A stretch of DNA of 54,652 bases from Bacteroidales bacterium (GTDB lineage Bacteria; Bacteroidota; Bacteroidia; Bacteroidales; P3), in assembly GCA_017429685.1 (NCBI GenBank), contig JAFROL010000016.1, forward strand, positions 1 to 54,652. The letters run 5' to 3'. Position numbers and translations under genes: made by a program. The notes under the pieces were generated by a model that ran no database searches, was not told the DNA's origin, and saw nothing but the letters and a program-made list of their open reading frames with translations. Below, piece after piece: positions 7,397 to 15,429 of this stretch (within the stretch, counting starts at the first letter, position 1; each line of letters opens with the position of its first letter).

Positions 7397-8377
7397 TCAA
7401 ATCTGGGCGAAATGTTTCATAAACTGTGTACGGAAGAACATCGATGCATCGTCGTTGGCCTTTACGGCCATCTTGCCGCGGAACTGCGACACCGACTCAA
7501 AGCCCTTCTCTGCCATCCAGCTGCGAAGCCCGTCGTTGAGGGTGCGCAGATAGTCGACACCGTTCTTGTAGAGGCACGAAACCACCTGCACCGTACCGGC
7601 ACCGGCCAGAAGCATCTTGACGACATCGGCAGCACTGTGGACGCCCGTCGAAGCCGATATGTCGCAACGCAGCTTCTTGCTGAGAATAGCCACCCAGCGC
7701 AGAGTGTTGTAGATTTCGTCCGGAGTCGACAACGAGGGGGCGTGAGTCATTTCCATCTTGTCGATATCGATATCGACATTCAACGGCTTGTTGAACATCG
7801 TAATGCCATTGACATTAGTCCACGACAGGCGCTGCATAAAGTTGGCCATATCGGTGAAATTCTGGCTCACCTTCACGCTGACAGGTATGCTTACCGATTT
7901 GCGCAGGGTGTTGATAATATTCGAGAAGAGGCGGTCGACATCCTCGCAAGACAGGTCTGTCTCGTAGGGCAGGATAGCCATATTGAGTTCGATGGCATCG
8001 CAGCCGGCATCCTGGAAACGCTGAGTGTAAGTCATCCAGTTCTCAAACGAATAGCAGTTGATGCTGCCCACCACAGGGATATGGAGGCGCTTCTTGGCTT
8101 CTTTAATCAGTTCGAAATGCTTGCCAAGCGAGTCGTCCGAAACGTGCGAGGCAACATACTCATAGCTCATACCGTAGTTGTCCGTAGGAGCCATCATACT
8201 GAGGTTGCGCTTGATATCGTAGATAATCTGTTCTTCGAAGACCGACTTGATGATTACGGCACCGGCGCCGGCGTCTTCCATTTTCTGCAGATTGTTTATA
8301 TCGTTTGTCAGTCCGCAACTGCCGACAATTATCGGACTGTCAATTTCTAATCCTAAATATTTGGTTTTAGTATCCAT
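7397..8377 (-). CDS. Dihydroorotate dehydrogenase-like protein
   Basis: A 326-residue TIM-barrel flavoprotein. It begins TKYLGLEIDSPIIVGSCGL, with ELNMAILPYETD, VSVKVSQNFTDM, NGITMFNKPLNVDID and a C-terminal FMN-phosphate site SASTGVHSAADVVKMLLAGA followed by VQVVSCLYKNG. This is the DHOD-like subfamily found next to, but distinct from, PyrD. In true PyrD the active-site base is Cys or Ser in a conserved loop, which I cannot clearly place here, so the substrate is uncertain. It has its own promoter at 8402-8409 and heads an operon with the acyl-CoA synthetase. Confidence 0.85.
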   Translation of the reverse strand: MDTKTKYLGLEIDSPIIVGSCGLTNDINNLQKMEDAGAGAVIIKSVFEEQIIYDIKRNLSMMAPTDNYGMSYEYVASHVSDDSLGKHFELIKEAKKRLHIPVVGSINCYSFENWMTYTQRFQDAGCDAIELNMAILPYETDLSCEDVDRLFSNIINTLRKSVSIPVSVKVSQNFTDMANFMQRLSWTNVNGITMFNKPLNVDIDIDKMEMTHAPSLSTPDEIYNTLRWVAILSKKLRCDISASTGVHSAADVVKMLLAGAGTVQVVSCLYKNGVDYLRTLNDGLRSWMAEKGFESVSQFRGKMAVKANDDASMFFRTQFMKHFAQI

Positions 8378-8401
8378 TATATTAAATTTTATTTAGTTTT
8401 G

Positions 8402-8409
8402 CAAAATTA
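8402..8409 (-). promoter_or_regulatory. -7 element upstream of the DHOD-like gene
   Basis: TAATTTTG on the minus strand, about 25 bases from the start codon, in a very AT-rich gap (8378-8566) shared with the divergent TPR gene. No further gene is seen in that gap. Confidence 0.6.
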
Positions 8410-8566
8410 AGAATTTTTTACGAATAAAATATTTTTTTGGGGAAATAATTTTTTACACAGCCACAGTATCCTTATTTTCAGTACTATAAATCTATATTTT
8501 TTTTGCCGTACAACAAAAAAAAGGGTTCAAAACAAAAATATTTTCTCCCTAATGAAAAAAATTGAC

Positions 8567-8574
8567 TAATTTTG
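8567..8574 (+). promoter_or_regulatory. -7 element upstream of the TPR protein
   Basis: TAATTTTG followed by C. The predicted transcription start is near 8581. It decides the start of the next gene: an in-frame ATG at 8562 would lie upstream of the transcript, so ATG 8619 is used. Confidence 0.65.
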
Positions 8575-8618
8575 CAAACTCAAAATCTGGAAAAAATAAA
8601 GAAAAAAAACATATAAAA

Positions 8619-9305
8619 ATGGAAAAAAACATCGAAGAAAAGAACACTGCAAACATCAGTTTTGTTTCTAAAAGTGAACAGTTTATCGAGAAGAACCAGA
8701 AGGCCATCATCGGTGTCGTCATTGCCATTCTCGTAGTCGTTCTGGCCATTTTCGGCATCAGCAAATTCGTCCTTCAGCCCCGTCAGCAGAAAGCCAACGA
8801 AGCCATCTTTGCCGCCGAGCAGTATTTCGCTCAAGGCGATTACAAAGCCGCCCTCAACGGCGACAGCGCCAGCACCGACAAATACAGCATCGGACTGCTC
8901 AAAGTCATCGACAAATACGGTTCCACCAAAGCCGGCAAGCGCGCCAAATACGAAGCAGGCATCTGCTATCTGCGCCTCGGTCAGTATCAGGAAGCTCTCA
9001 AATATCTGGATAAATACAACGGCAAGGACCAGCTCACCCCTGTCCTCAACGAGATGATGAAGGGCGACGCCGAGGTCGAGCAGGGCAACACTGCTGCCGC
9101 CATCAAGCACTACGAGAAAGCCGCCAAGATGGACGACAACCCCATCACCGCTCCTTTCGCCCTCTTCAAAGCAGGTGTGGCATACATCAAGATGGAGAAC
9201 AACGCCAAAGCCGTCGAATGCTTCAAAAGCGTGAAAAACGACTATCCTGAATCGGCTTTCTTCGCCGATATGGACGCCTTCATAGCATACGCTGAAGCAA
9301 AATAA
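8619..9305 (+). CDS. Membrane-anchored tetratricopeptide repeat protein
   Basis: The product has an N-terminal transmembrane helix (about residues 30-50, AIIGVVIAILVVVLAIFGI) preceded by a charged segment. A soluble TPR domain follows, with repeats around AAEQYFAQGDYKAAL, YEAGICYLRLGQYQEALKYLDKY, NTAAAIKHYEKAAKM and AGVAYIKMENNAKAVECF. This resembles YfgM-type ancillary proteins that tether TPRs at the cytoplasmic membrane. TPRs mediate protein binding; the partner is not readable. The start at 8619 follows from the promoter position. A strong terminator follows immediately. Confidence 0.85.
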   Translation: MEKNIEEKNTANISFVSKSEQFIEKNQKAIIGVVIAILVVVLAIFGISKFVLQPRQQKANEAIFAAEQYFAQGDYKAALNGDSASTDKYSIGLLKVIDKYGSTKAGKRAKYEAGICYLRLGQYQEALKYLDKYNGKDQLTPVLNEMMKGDAEVEQGNTAAAIKHYEKAAKMDDNPITAPFALFKAGVAYIKMENNAKAVECFKSVKNDYPESAFFADMDAFIAYAEAK

Positions 9306-9333
9306 GCGAAACCACACTGTTTCAATCAATATT

Positions 9334-9358
9334 AGCCCCGCATCGACGGGGCTTTTTT
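9334..9358 (+). terminator. Intrinsic terminator after the TPR gene
   Basis: AGCCCCG (9334-9340), loop CATCGA, CGGGGCT (9347-9353), then a run of T. Confidence 0.9.
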
Positions 9359-9372
9359 ATCCTACGCCGCCT

Positions 9373-11661
9373 ATGAAACGCATCAACACCATATTGGTTT
9401 TCAGCCTTCTGCTCACCGCCACAGGCTCCCTCCGCGCCCAGCAGTTCCCGTTCCAGGACACCTCGCTGCCCGTCGAACAGCGCGTCGACGACCTGATCGG
9501 ACGCCTTTCGCTCGAAGAGAAACTGGGCTTCCTCGAGCACCAGAACCCGGCCGTCGAACGGCTCGGCATCAAGCCCTACAGTTGGTGGAACGAGGCCTTG
9601 CACGGCATCGCCCGCAACGGTGTCGCCACGGTCTACCCGATGCCCATAGCACTGGCGGCAACCTTCTATCCCGAACTGGTCAACGAAGTCTACGCCTGCA
9701 TTGCCGATGAGGGCGTGCGCAAGCACCGCCAGTCGCAAGCCGAAGGCCAGTATGGCGACAACACAGGCATCACCTTCTTCACGCCCAACATCAACATCTT
9801 CCGCGACCCGCGCTGGGGCCGCGGAATGGAGACCTTCGGCGAGGACCCCTTCCTGACGGCCCAGATGGGCCTGGCCGCCGTGCGCGGCCTTCAAGGGTTT
9901 ATTGAAACGGAAAACGGAAAGCGGAAAGCGGAAAGCGATTTTGACGCGTCAGCCCGCTTTCCGCTTTCCGCTTTCCGCTTTCCGCCTCTCAAATCCGCCG
10001 CCTGCCTCAAGCATCTGGCCGTCCACAGCGGCCCCGAAGGACTGCGCCACCAATTCGACGCACGCATCACCGACCGCGACCTCTGGACCACCTATCTGCC
10101 TGCTTTCGAATACATAATAAAGAACAGCGACGTGCAACAGGTGATGTGCGGCTACAACCGTCTGAACGGCGACCCCTGCTGCACCAACCGCCACCTGCTG
10201 GTCGACATACTGCGCAACCGCTGGCAATACGACGGCATCCTCGTCACCGACTGCTGGGCCCTCAACGACTGCTGGGAACCCGACACCGTCATTCCGCGCC
10301 ACCGCACCCACGCCACCGCAGCACAGGCCGCTGCAGCCGCCTTCGGCTCGGAAGTGGACCTCGAGTGCGGCTCGGGGCTGGCGGCGCTGCGCACGGCAGT
10401 CGACAGCGGCTACATCAGCGAGGCCAAAATCGACGAGCACCTGCGACGCATCCTGCGCACACGTTTCCGCATCCGCCCTGAAGCGGAAAGCGGAAAGCGG
10501 AAAACGGAAAGCGATGCCGACGCATCAGCCCGCTTTCCGCTTTCCGCTTTCCGCTTTCCGCTCTCCGTGGCAAGCAACACCTTGGTGCTGCTCAAGAACA
10601 ACGGAATCCTGCCCCTCAAGGACCCCCGAATGATGAAGCAAATAGCCGTCATCGGCCCCAATGCCGCCGACTCGGCAATGGCCCTCGGCAACTACAACGG
10701 CACCCCGCCCTATCAGAAGACCATTCTCAAAGCCTTTGAGGAAGATATCCTTCAAGATATGTTTTATTCCTCGACATACGGTGCAAAATTCGCGTCAGTC
10801 TATTTCGACACCGCCTGCCACCTGGCAGACAACGGCTACAAGCCCGACCGCAAGTTCTGGAAACAGATTGCGAAGAGCGACGTCGTCGTTTTCTGCGGCG
10901 GCCTCTCCCCCGCCCTCGAGGGCGAAGAGCTGCAGGTCGATATGCCCGGCTTCTACAAGGGCGACCGCACCGCCATCGAGCTGCCCGCACCGCAGCGCGA
11001 CCTCATCAAGGAAATCAAACGCCGCACAGGCAAGCCTATCGTGCTCGTTCTCTGCACCGGCAGCGCCATAGGCCTTGAAGAAGTGGTCGACGACGTCGAC
11101 GCCATCCTTGTCGCCTGGTACGGCGGCCAGGATATGGGCACCGCCGTCGTCAATGCCCTGTATGGCAATACCGACGGATTCGGACGCCTGCCGGTGACTT
11201 TCTACAAATCAACCGCCCAGCTGCCCGAGTTCGAGGACTACGATATGAGCCGACGCACATATAGATATATGGAAGACGAGCCGCTGTTCCCCTTCGGCTT
11301 CGGCCTCAGCTACGGCCATTTCCACTACGACAGCATCCAGTTCGACCGCCCGACGCTGACCGTCAGCGGCACCCTTGTCCTCGACAGCGTCGACAACTTC
11401 CGCCATTCGCAACGCGAAGTAATTCAAGTCTATCTTGAAGGCGACGGCATCACCGCACCGCGCCGCCAGCTCGTGGCCGTACAGAATGCAACCCTCGAGC
11501 TGATAACCCCCGGCCGCAACCGCTGCCGCTTCTCCATACCGATCGACCCCTTCTGGCTGCGCCGCTACAACGAACAGACCGACCAGATGGAACTGCCGCC
11601 CGCCGGCACGCCGATGCGGCTAAGCATCCCGAACGGTCCCACGGTCGATTTCGTCTGGTAA
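9373..11661 (+). CDS. Glycoside hydrolase family 3 (beta-glucosidase/xylosidase-like)
   Basis: A signal peptide (MKRINTILVFSLLLTATGSLRAQQ) precedes a GH3 N-domain with WWNEALHGIARNG, FFTPNINIFRDPRWGRG, the LKHLAVHSGPE substrate motif and ILVTDCWALND, which contains the nucleophile Asp. The second domain follows (NTLVLLKNNGILPL to LPVTFYKS) and a fibronectin-III-like tail begins near FGFGLSYGHFHY. Family members release glucose, xylose or arabinose from plant oligosaccharides in the periplasm; the WWNEALHG/FFTPNINIF pattern is typical of the xylosidase-like branch. Two 79-bp palindromic elements are translated within it, in surface linkers at residues 179-204 and 371-396, making it longer than usual. 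Neither disrupts a catalytic motif. Confidence 0.9.
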   Translation: MKRINTILVFSLLLTATGSLRAQQFPFQDTSLPVEQRVDDLIGRLSLEEKLGFLEHQNPAVERLGIKPYSWWNEALHGIARNGVATVYPMPIALAATFYPELVNEVYACIADEGVRKHRQSQAEGQYGDNTGITFFTPNINIFRDPRWGRGMETFGEDPFLTAQMGLAAVRGLQGFIETENGKRKAESDFDASARFPLSAFRFPPLKSAACLKHLAVHSGPEGLRHQFDARITDRDLWTTYLPAFEYIIKNSDVQQVMCGYNRLNGDPCCTNRHLLVDILRNRWQYDGILVTDCWALNDCWEPDTVIPRHRTHATAAQAAAAAFGSEVDLECGSGLAALRTAVDSGYISEAKIDEHLRRILRTRFRIRPEAESGKRKTESDADASARFPLSAFRFPLSVASNTLVLLKNNGILPLKDPRMMKQIAVIGPNAADSAMALGNYNGTPPYQKTILKAFEEDILQDMFYSSTYGAKFASVYFDTACHLADNGYKPDRKFWKQIAKSDVVVFCGGLSPALEGEELQVDMPGFYKGDRTAIELPAPQRDLIKEIKRRTGKPIVLVLCTGSAIGLEEVVDDVDAILVAWYGGQDMGTAVVNALYGNTDGFGRLPVTFYKSTAQLPEFEDYDMSRRTYRYMEDEPLFPFGFGLSYGHFHYDSIQFDRPTLTVSGTLVLDSVDNFRHSQREVIQVYLEGDGITAPRRQLVAVQNATLELITPGRNRCRFSIPIDPFWLRRYNEQTDQMELPPAGTPMRLSIPNGPTVDFVW
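9907..9985 (+). repeat. Palindromic heptamer element A, inside the GH3 gene
   Basis: The arms at 9907-9937 and 9955-9985 are arrays of the 7-mer GGAAAGC and its complement, 31 bp each with two mismatches. They surround a 17-bp centre ending GACGCGTCAGCC. The element starts on a first codon position and adds about 26 residues, reading TENGKRKAES... and ...DASARFPLSAFRFP. It sits between GLQG and the motif ACLKHLAVHSGPE, where GH3 enzymes have a variable loop. Confidence 0.85.
10483..10561 (+). repeat. Palindromic heptamer element B, inside the GH3 gene
   Basis: Same size, orientation and reading phase as element A: arms 10483-10513 and 10531-10561 with one mismatch, and a 17-bp centre ending GACGCATCAGCC. 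The peptide reads AESGKRKTES... and again ends DASARFPLSAFRFP. It lies in the linker between the barrel domain and NTLVLLKNNGILPL. Confidence 0.85.
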
Positions 11662-11770
11662 TTTCACACACAACATTCTCTGCAACAGTCGTTTGCGCTC
11701 ACAAAAACAAACACTGCCGCCAAGGCGTTTCGTAACATCCTCAATTTCAAGCCTTAAAGACACCTTCTTC
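11662..11770. other. Gap without a gene
   Basis: No coding sequence, and no terminator other than the long palindrome that follows. Confidence 0.4.
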
Positions 11771-11869
11771 GCCCGTTGTACGGTATATGTACGCTATATG
11801 TACGGTATTTGTACGCTTTCGAAGCGTACAAATACCGTACATATAGCGTACATATACCGTACAACGGGC
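11771..11869. repeat. Perfect 99-bp palindrome of 11-bp units
   Basis: 48-bp arms (11771-11818 and 11822-11869) are perfectly complementary around a 3-base centre. Each arm is a row of 11-mers: TGTACGGTATA, TGTACGCTATA, TGTACGGTATT, TGTACGCTTTC. There is no T-run after it. It lies between two convergent genes, 110 bases after the GH3 stop. Confidence 0.95.
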
Positions 11870-11902
11870 ATAGGGAACAGGGGCCGAAGCCGTCCCTAAA
11901 CA

Positions 11903-11934
11903 TAAAAAAACAGGGAGCGAAGTGCGCTCCCTGT
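11903..11934 (-). terminator. Intrinsic terminator of the outer membrane protein gene
   Basis: On the minus strand ACAGGGAGCG, a 5-base loop and CGCTCCCTGT (11934-11910) are followed by seven T. Confidence 0.85.
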
Positions 11935-11980
11935 TATGAAATAAATCTTGGTGAAAGCCACAAAGGGCTGACGTTCGTTT

Positions 11981-12712
11981 TTAGAAGTGGAAACCGATGC
12001 GCAGCGACATCATACCGATGCTGCGGGTCTGGGTTGCCGTGGCCGAAGCGTCGGCAGCGGCAAGGGCGAGGTTGTCCATCTCGGGGCTGCCGGAATACTT
12101 GATGGCGTGCTTGCCATAGCCGTTGTAGTGCAGGCTGGCGCTGACGTGCTGGCCGAAATAGCATCCGAGGCCAAGTTGGAAGGCGACATTGGTCGTGGAC
12201 TGGTAGCGCAGCTTGAAGGTGCCGGCAGTGGCATTCGAGCCCGACTCTTTGGTGATGAAGAGGAAATCGGGACCAATGCCGAACTCGGCGAAAGGCGTGA
12301 AGATGTCGTCGAGCTGATAGCGGTAGTTGACACCAACATAGATGGGGATGTTGAAATAGTTGGGGCAGCTGCCGTCGCCGGCGTTCATATAGGACTCGCG
12401 GAGGTCGCTCTTGATGCGGTTCCACTGGAAGTCGCCGTGGATGTAGGGCGAAACCTCGCCAAATCCGACATCGAAACGATAGGACACGCGATAGCCGAGG
12501 CCAAAACCGAAGACGGCAGCCTTACCGGCGTTGAAACGCGTCATAGGTATGGCTTCGTTGGCAGCGTTGAGAGCCACATCGTCATTGAACTGGCCAGTGG
12601 GCAAGTTGAAATTAAGGTAAATAGACTGCTCGAGGTGAGTCAGCTGTGCATTTGCGCCAAAACCGGCGAAGACAAATGCAGCCAGGATGCATAAAGTCTT
12701 GATTTTATTCAT
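11981..12712 (-). CDS. Outer membrane beta-barrel protein
   Basis: The start at 12712 gives the signal peptide MNKIKTLCILAAFVFAGFGANAQ; earlier codons lie upstream of the promoter. The mature chain shows alternating hydrophobic strands with aromatic girdles (VFGFGLGYRVSYRFDVGFG, YIHGDFQWNRI, IPIYVGVNYRYQL) and ends in SLRIGFHF, a typical barrel C-terminus ending in Phe. It resembles the PorT/OmpW-like 8-strand 'outer membrane beta-barrel protein' class of Bacteroidetes. No specific function can be assigned. Confidence 0.75.
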   Translation of the reverse strand: MNKIKTLCILAAFVFAGFGANAQLTHLEQSIYLNFNLPTGQFNDDVALNAANEAIPMTRFNAGKAAVFGFGLGYRVSYRFDVGFGEVSPYIHGDFQWNRIKSDLRESYMNAGDGSCPNYFNIPIYVGVNYRYQLDDIFTPFAEFGIGPDFLFITKESGSNATAGTFKLRYQSTTNVAFQLGLGCYFGQHVSASLHYNGYGKHAIKYSGSPEMDNLALAAADASATATQTRSIGMMSLRIGFHF

Positions 12713-12745
12713 ATTGCTTAACTTTTGATGTTTATTTTCTGACCG

Positions 12746-12753
12746 CAAAAATA
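12746..12753 (-). promoter_or_regulatory. -7 element of the outer membrane protein gene
   Basis: TATTTTTG on the minus strand, about 34 bases from the start codon at 12712. Its position excludes the longer upstream frame. Confidence 0.6.
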
Positions 12754-12817
12754 ATACTTTTTTTTTGTTTGCCGATATTTTTCTTTCATTATTTTTTGGA
12801 GAAAGGACAAACATTCG

Positions 12818-12825
12818 TATTTTTG
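12818..12825 (+). promoter_or_regulatory. -7 element of the porin gene
   Basis: TATTTTTG, with a predicted transcription start near 12832. This leaves almost no leader before ATG 12835. Confidence 0.55.
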
Positions 12826-12834
12826 CAAAAAATA

Positions 12835-13971
12835 ATGTACAATATAATTAACTACAAAGCATTGAAAACAAAACACCTATCACGCACATTCCTGTTTGCC
12901 GCAGTTCTGCTTTTGTCGGCTCGCGCAAACGCACAGGTCGTATTCTCGCCTGTCTTTTCACAAATCCGTCTCGAGGCTCGCGCCGATTTTGACTATTTCC
13001 ACGTCAACCAGGACGACACCGTCAGCAATCCCCTCGGATTCCACGGCAAGTACTTCAACTTTATCGTCGGCGGCGACCTGAACGACAAGTTCAGCTACTT
13101 CTTCCGCCAGCGCATCATCGCCCAGAACGGCTCGGTGTCGTTCTTCGACAACACCGACTTCCTCTACCTCAACTTCCAGCCCAACAAGAACTGGATGTTC
13201 CGCCTCGGCAAGGATGCACTGGCTGTCGGCGGTTTTGAATACGACGCCGCGCCCATCGACGTGCTGTTCAGCACCAACTACTGGGACAATTTCTACTGCT
13301 TCCAGCTGGGCGGCGCCGCTGCCTTCAAGAGCAACGACGGCAACCAGATGCTGCTGGCACAGGTGGCCAACTCGCCATACGTTCACTACGGCGCCGTCCT
13401 CGGCTTTGCGCCAGGACAGGAATGGCGCAGCGGACTGCTGAGCTACAGCCTCTTCTGGTCGGGCAAGATGGGCCACTTCAACACGCTGTATTCGGTGAAT
13501 ATGTTCGAGCGTCCCGACCATAAGTTTATGAACTACATTGCCCTTGGCAACAAGCTTATCTACGACCGCTGGGACCTCTATGTCGACCTGATCCACCACG
13601 CGCTGGCCACCGACGACTGGGGCAAGAACTTTGCCGCCATAGCCTGCTTCAACTTCCACCTTACCAACGATTTCAACATCTACGGCAAAGCGTCCTACGA
13701 GCAGAACCTGTCGGAAGTCGACTTCGTCAACCCCGCTGCTCTCGACTGCCTGATAGCCTCGGGCAGCCGCATTGCCAAATACGGCATCGGCTTCGAGTAT
13801 AACCCGTCGTTCTGCAAGGATGTGCGCCTGCACGGCGTGCTGTCCTACAACGACTACCGTACTGAGGACATCAACGGAAACCGCCAGTCGTTCACCGACC
13901 AGTTCAACGCCAACATCGGCATCACCTGGCATATGAACATCCACCGTATGTTTATGGAACGCGGAATGTAG
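12835..13971 (+). CDS. Porin of the phosphate-selective O/P type
   Basis: A 378-residue outer membrane barrel. After a signal peptide ending ARANAQ come strands such as QIRLEARADFDYFHVN, KYFNFIVGGDLNDKFSYFFRQRI, FRLGKDALAVGGFEYDAAP and FNANIGITWHM, as in OprO/OprP-like porins. The start is uncertain. ATG 12835 would make a nearly leaderless message, whereas a TTG at 12862 gives the more classical signal MKTKHLSRTFLFAAVLLLSARANA with a 30-base leader. The gene is followed after 50 bases by the transporter at 14022. The solute is unknown; phosphate is not proven. Confidence 0.75.
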   Translation: MYNIINYKALKTKHLSRTFLFAAVLLLSARANAQVVFSPVFSQIRLEARADFDYFHVNQDDTVSNPLGFHGKYFNFIVGGDLNDKFSYFFRQRIIAQNGSVSFFDNTDFLYLNFQPNKNWMFRLGKDALAVGGFEYDAAPIDVLFSTNYWDNFYCFQLGGAAAFKSNDGNQMLLAQVANSPYVHYGAVLGFAPGQEWRSGLLSYSLFWSGKMGHFNTLYSVNMFERPDHKFMNYIALGNKLIYDRWDLYVDLIHHALATDDWGKNFAAIACFNFHLTNDFNIYGKASYEQNLSEVDFVNPAALDCLIASGSRIAKYGIGFEYNPSFCKDVRLHGVLSYNDYRTEDINGNRQSFTDQFNANIGITWHMNIHRMFMERGM

Positions 13972-14021
13972 GTTGACAAAAACGAAGACGAAAACGAAAC
14001 AGCATACACTTTTTAAGCTTT

Positions 14022-15293
14022 ATGGAAAACGCAAGCAACAACAGCCCACAGAATAACAAACACCACAGCCTGCTGTCGGTGCTGAACCCTTTCGAGGTGT
14101 TTCGCCACCACGAGACAGAAGACAAGAAACAGCAAGGCAAGCGCAAGCCCAACCGCTTCAAATTCACCACTCAGCGCAGCTTCGAGGCTTTGGTATTCCT
14201 CGTCTGCTTCTTTGCCTTTTTCGGCTTCCTGGCATACAGAATGACGCTGCCCAATATGCTCAACACCTTTATGCAGACAGCCTACCACCTGCTGCTGGAG
14301 ACCGTGTTCTACATTATGGCCATCTGCGTGCTGATGGGCGCCATCTCGAAACTGCTGACCGAGTTTGGCGTTGTACGCCTGATGGAGAACATTCTGCGGC
14401 CGCTGATGAAACCCCTCTTCAACTTGCCCGGCGTGGCCGCACTGGGTGCCGTGATGACATTCCTCAGCGACAACCCCGCCATCATCTCGCTGGCCAAGGA
14501 CAACAATTTTGCCCGCTACTTCAAAAAATACCAGCTGGTGTCGCTGACCAATTTCGGCACCGCCTTCGGTATGGGTCTGGTTGTCATTGCATTTATGACC
14601 GGCAAAGGCTTCGGAAGCGGAGCTATGGTCGGCCTGGTGGGTGCCTTCATCGGCAGCATCATCAGCACCCGGCTGATGCAGCGCTTCACCTTGAAGAGCT
14701 ATCCTGAACTGGACACCCCGGTGACCGAGGAAGAGGGAACCGAGCAGATGATCTCGTTCAAGAGCGAAGGTTCTGTATTCCAGCGTTTCCTGAACGCGAT
14801 GCTCGACGGCGGCAAGAGCGGCGTGGGCATCGGCGTGGCCATCATTCCCGGCGTGCTTTGCATCTCGACAATAGTTATGATGCTCACCTTCGGCCCTTCG
14901 GGCGCCCACGGCGAATATACCGGTGCCGCCTACGAAGGCGTGCCCGTCATCACCTGGCTGGCCGACAAGGTCAACTTCATCTTCTACTGGCTCTTCGGCT
15001 TCGAGAACGGCGCACTGGTGTCGTTCCCCATCACAGCCCTCGGTGCCGTGGGAGCAGCCATCGGCCTTGTGCCCACCTTCATCGAGACAGGCATCATCAA
15101 TAACAACGCCATTGCCGTCTTCACCGCTATGGGTATGTGCTGGAGCGGCTACCTCAGCACCCACACCGCTATGCTCGACAGCCTCGGCTACCGCAAGCTG
15201 ATAGGCAAAGCCATCGGAGCCCACACCATCGGTGGCCTCTGCGCCGGCATCGCCGCCCACTGGCTCTACGTCCTGCTGGCGATGATCTTCTAA
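14022..15293 (+). CDS. Nucleoside-recognition (Gate) domain membrane transporter
   Basis: A 423-residue integral membrane protein with about 9-10 hydrophobic segments after a polar N-terminus of 50 residues. Motifs such as MTFLSDNPAIISLAKDNNF, LTNFGTAFGMG and DGGKSGVGIGVAIIPGVLCIST fit the nucleoside-recognition/Gate family found in SpmA/SpmB, FeoB and nucleoside transporters. The family is thought to move nucleosides or other small solutes. It may be cotranscribed with the upstream porin, which could supply solute through the outer membrane. The stop codon at 15291-15293 abuts a repeat element. Confidence 0.75.
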   Translation: MENASNNSPQNNKHHSLLSVLNPFEVFRHHETEDKKQQGKRKPNRFKFTTQRSFEALVFLVCFFAFFGFLAYRMTLPNMLNTFMQTAYHLLLETVFYIMAICVLMGAISKLLTEFGVVRLMENILRPLMKPLFNLPGVAALGAVMTFLSDNPAIISLAKDNNFARYFKKYQLVSLTNFGTAFGMGLVVIAFMTGKGFGSGAMVGLVGAFIGSIISTRLMQRFTLKSYPELDTPVTEEEGTEQMISFKSEGSVFQRFLNAMLDGGKSGVGIGVAIIPGVLCISTIVMMLTFGPSGAHGEYTGAAYEGVPVITWLADKVNFIFYWLFGFENGALVSFPITALGAVGAAIGLVPTFIETGIINNNAIAVFTAMGMCWSGYLSTHTAMLDSLGYRKLIGKAIGAHTIGGLCAGIAAHWLYVLLAMIF

Positions 15294-15411
15294 GCGGAAA
15301 ACGGAAAGCGAAAAGCGAAAATCCGCGTCAGCACTAACACATTAACGCATTAACAATTCGTATTGTCCCTTAACTTCCCTTAACTCCCATTAACTTCCCT
15401 TAACCTTTAAA
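15294..15411. repeat. Composite array: 7-mers, core, 8-mers, 10-mers
   Basis: Immediately after the stop codon come four heptamers (GCGGAAA, ACGGAAA, GCGAAAA twice), the core CCGCGTCAGCAC, an octamer array (TAACACAT, TAACGCAT, TAACAATT), the link CGTATTGTCC, and 10-mers of the CTTAACTTCC type. The link plus 10-mer module recurs at 49718-49765 on the other strand. Confidence 0.75.
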
Positions 15412-15429
15412 ATTTTAATTCCCAACAAC

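Noticed and set aside
11771-11869. Palindrome as an ordinary terminator
   Set aside because: The arms are far too long, AT/GC-mixed and made of repeated 11-mers, without a T-run; a separate terminator for the minus-strand gene lies at 11903-11934.
14013-15260. Long minus-strand open frame over the nucleoside-gate gene
   Set aside because: Low-complexity His/Glu-rich translation with no domain; the plus strand encodes a clear membrane protein.
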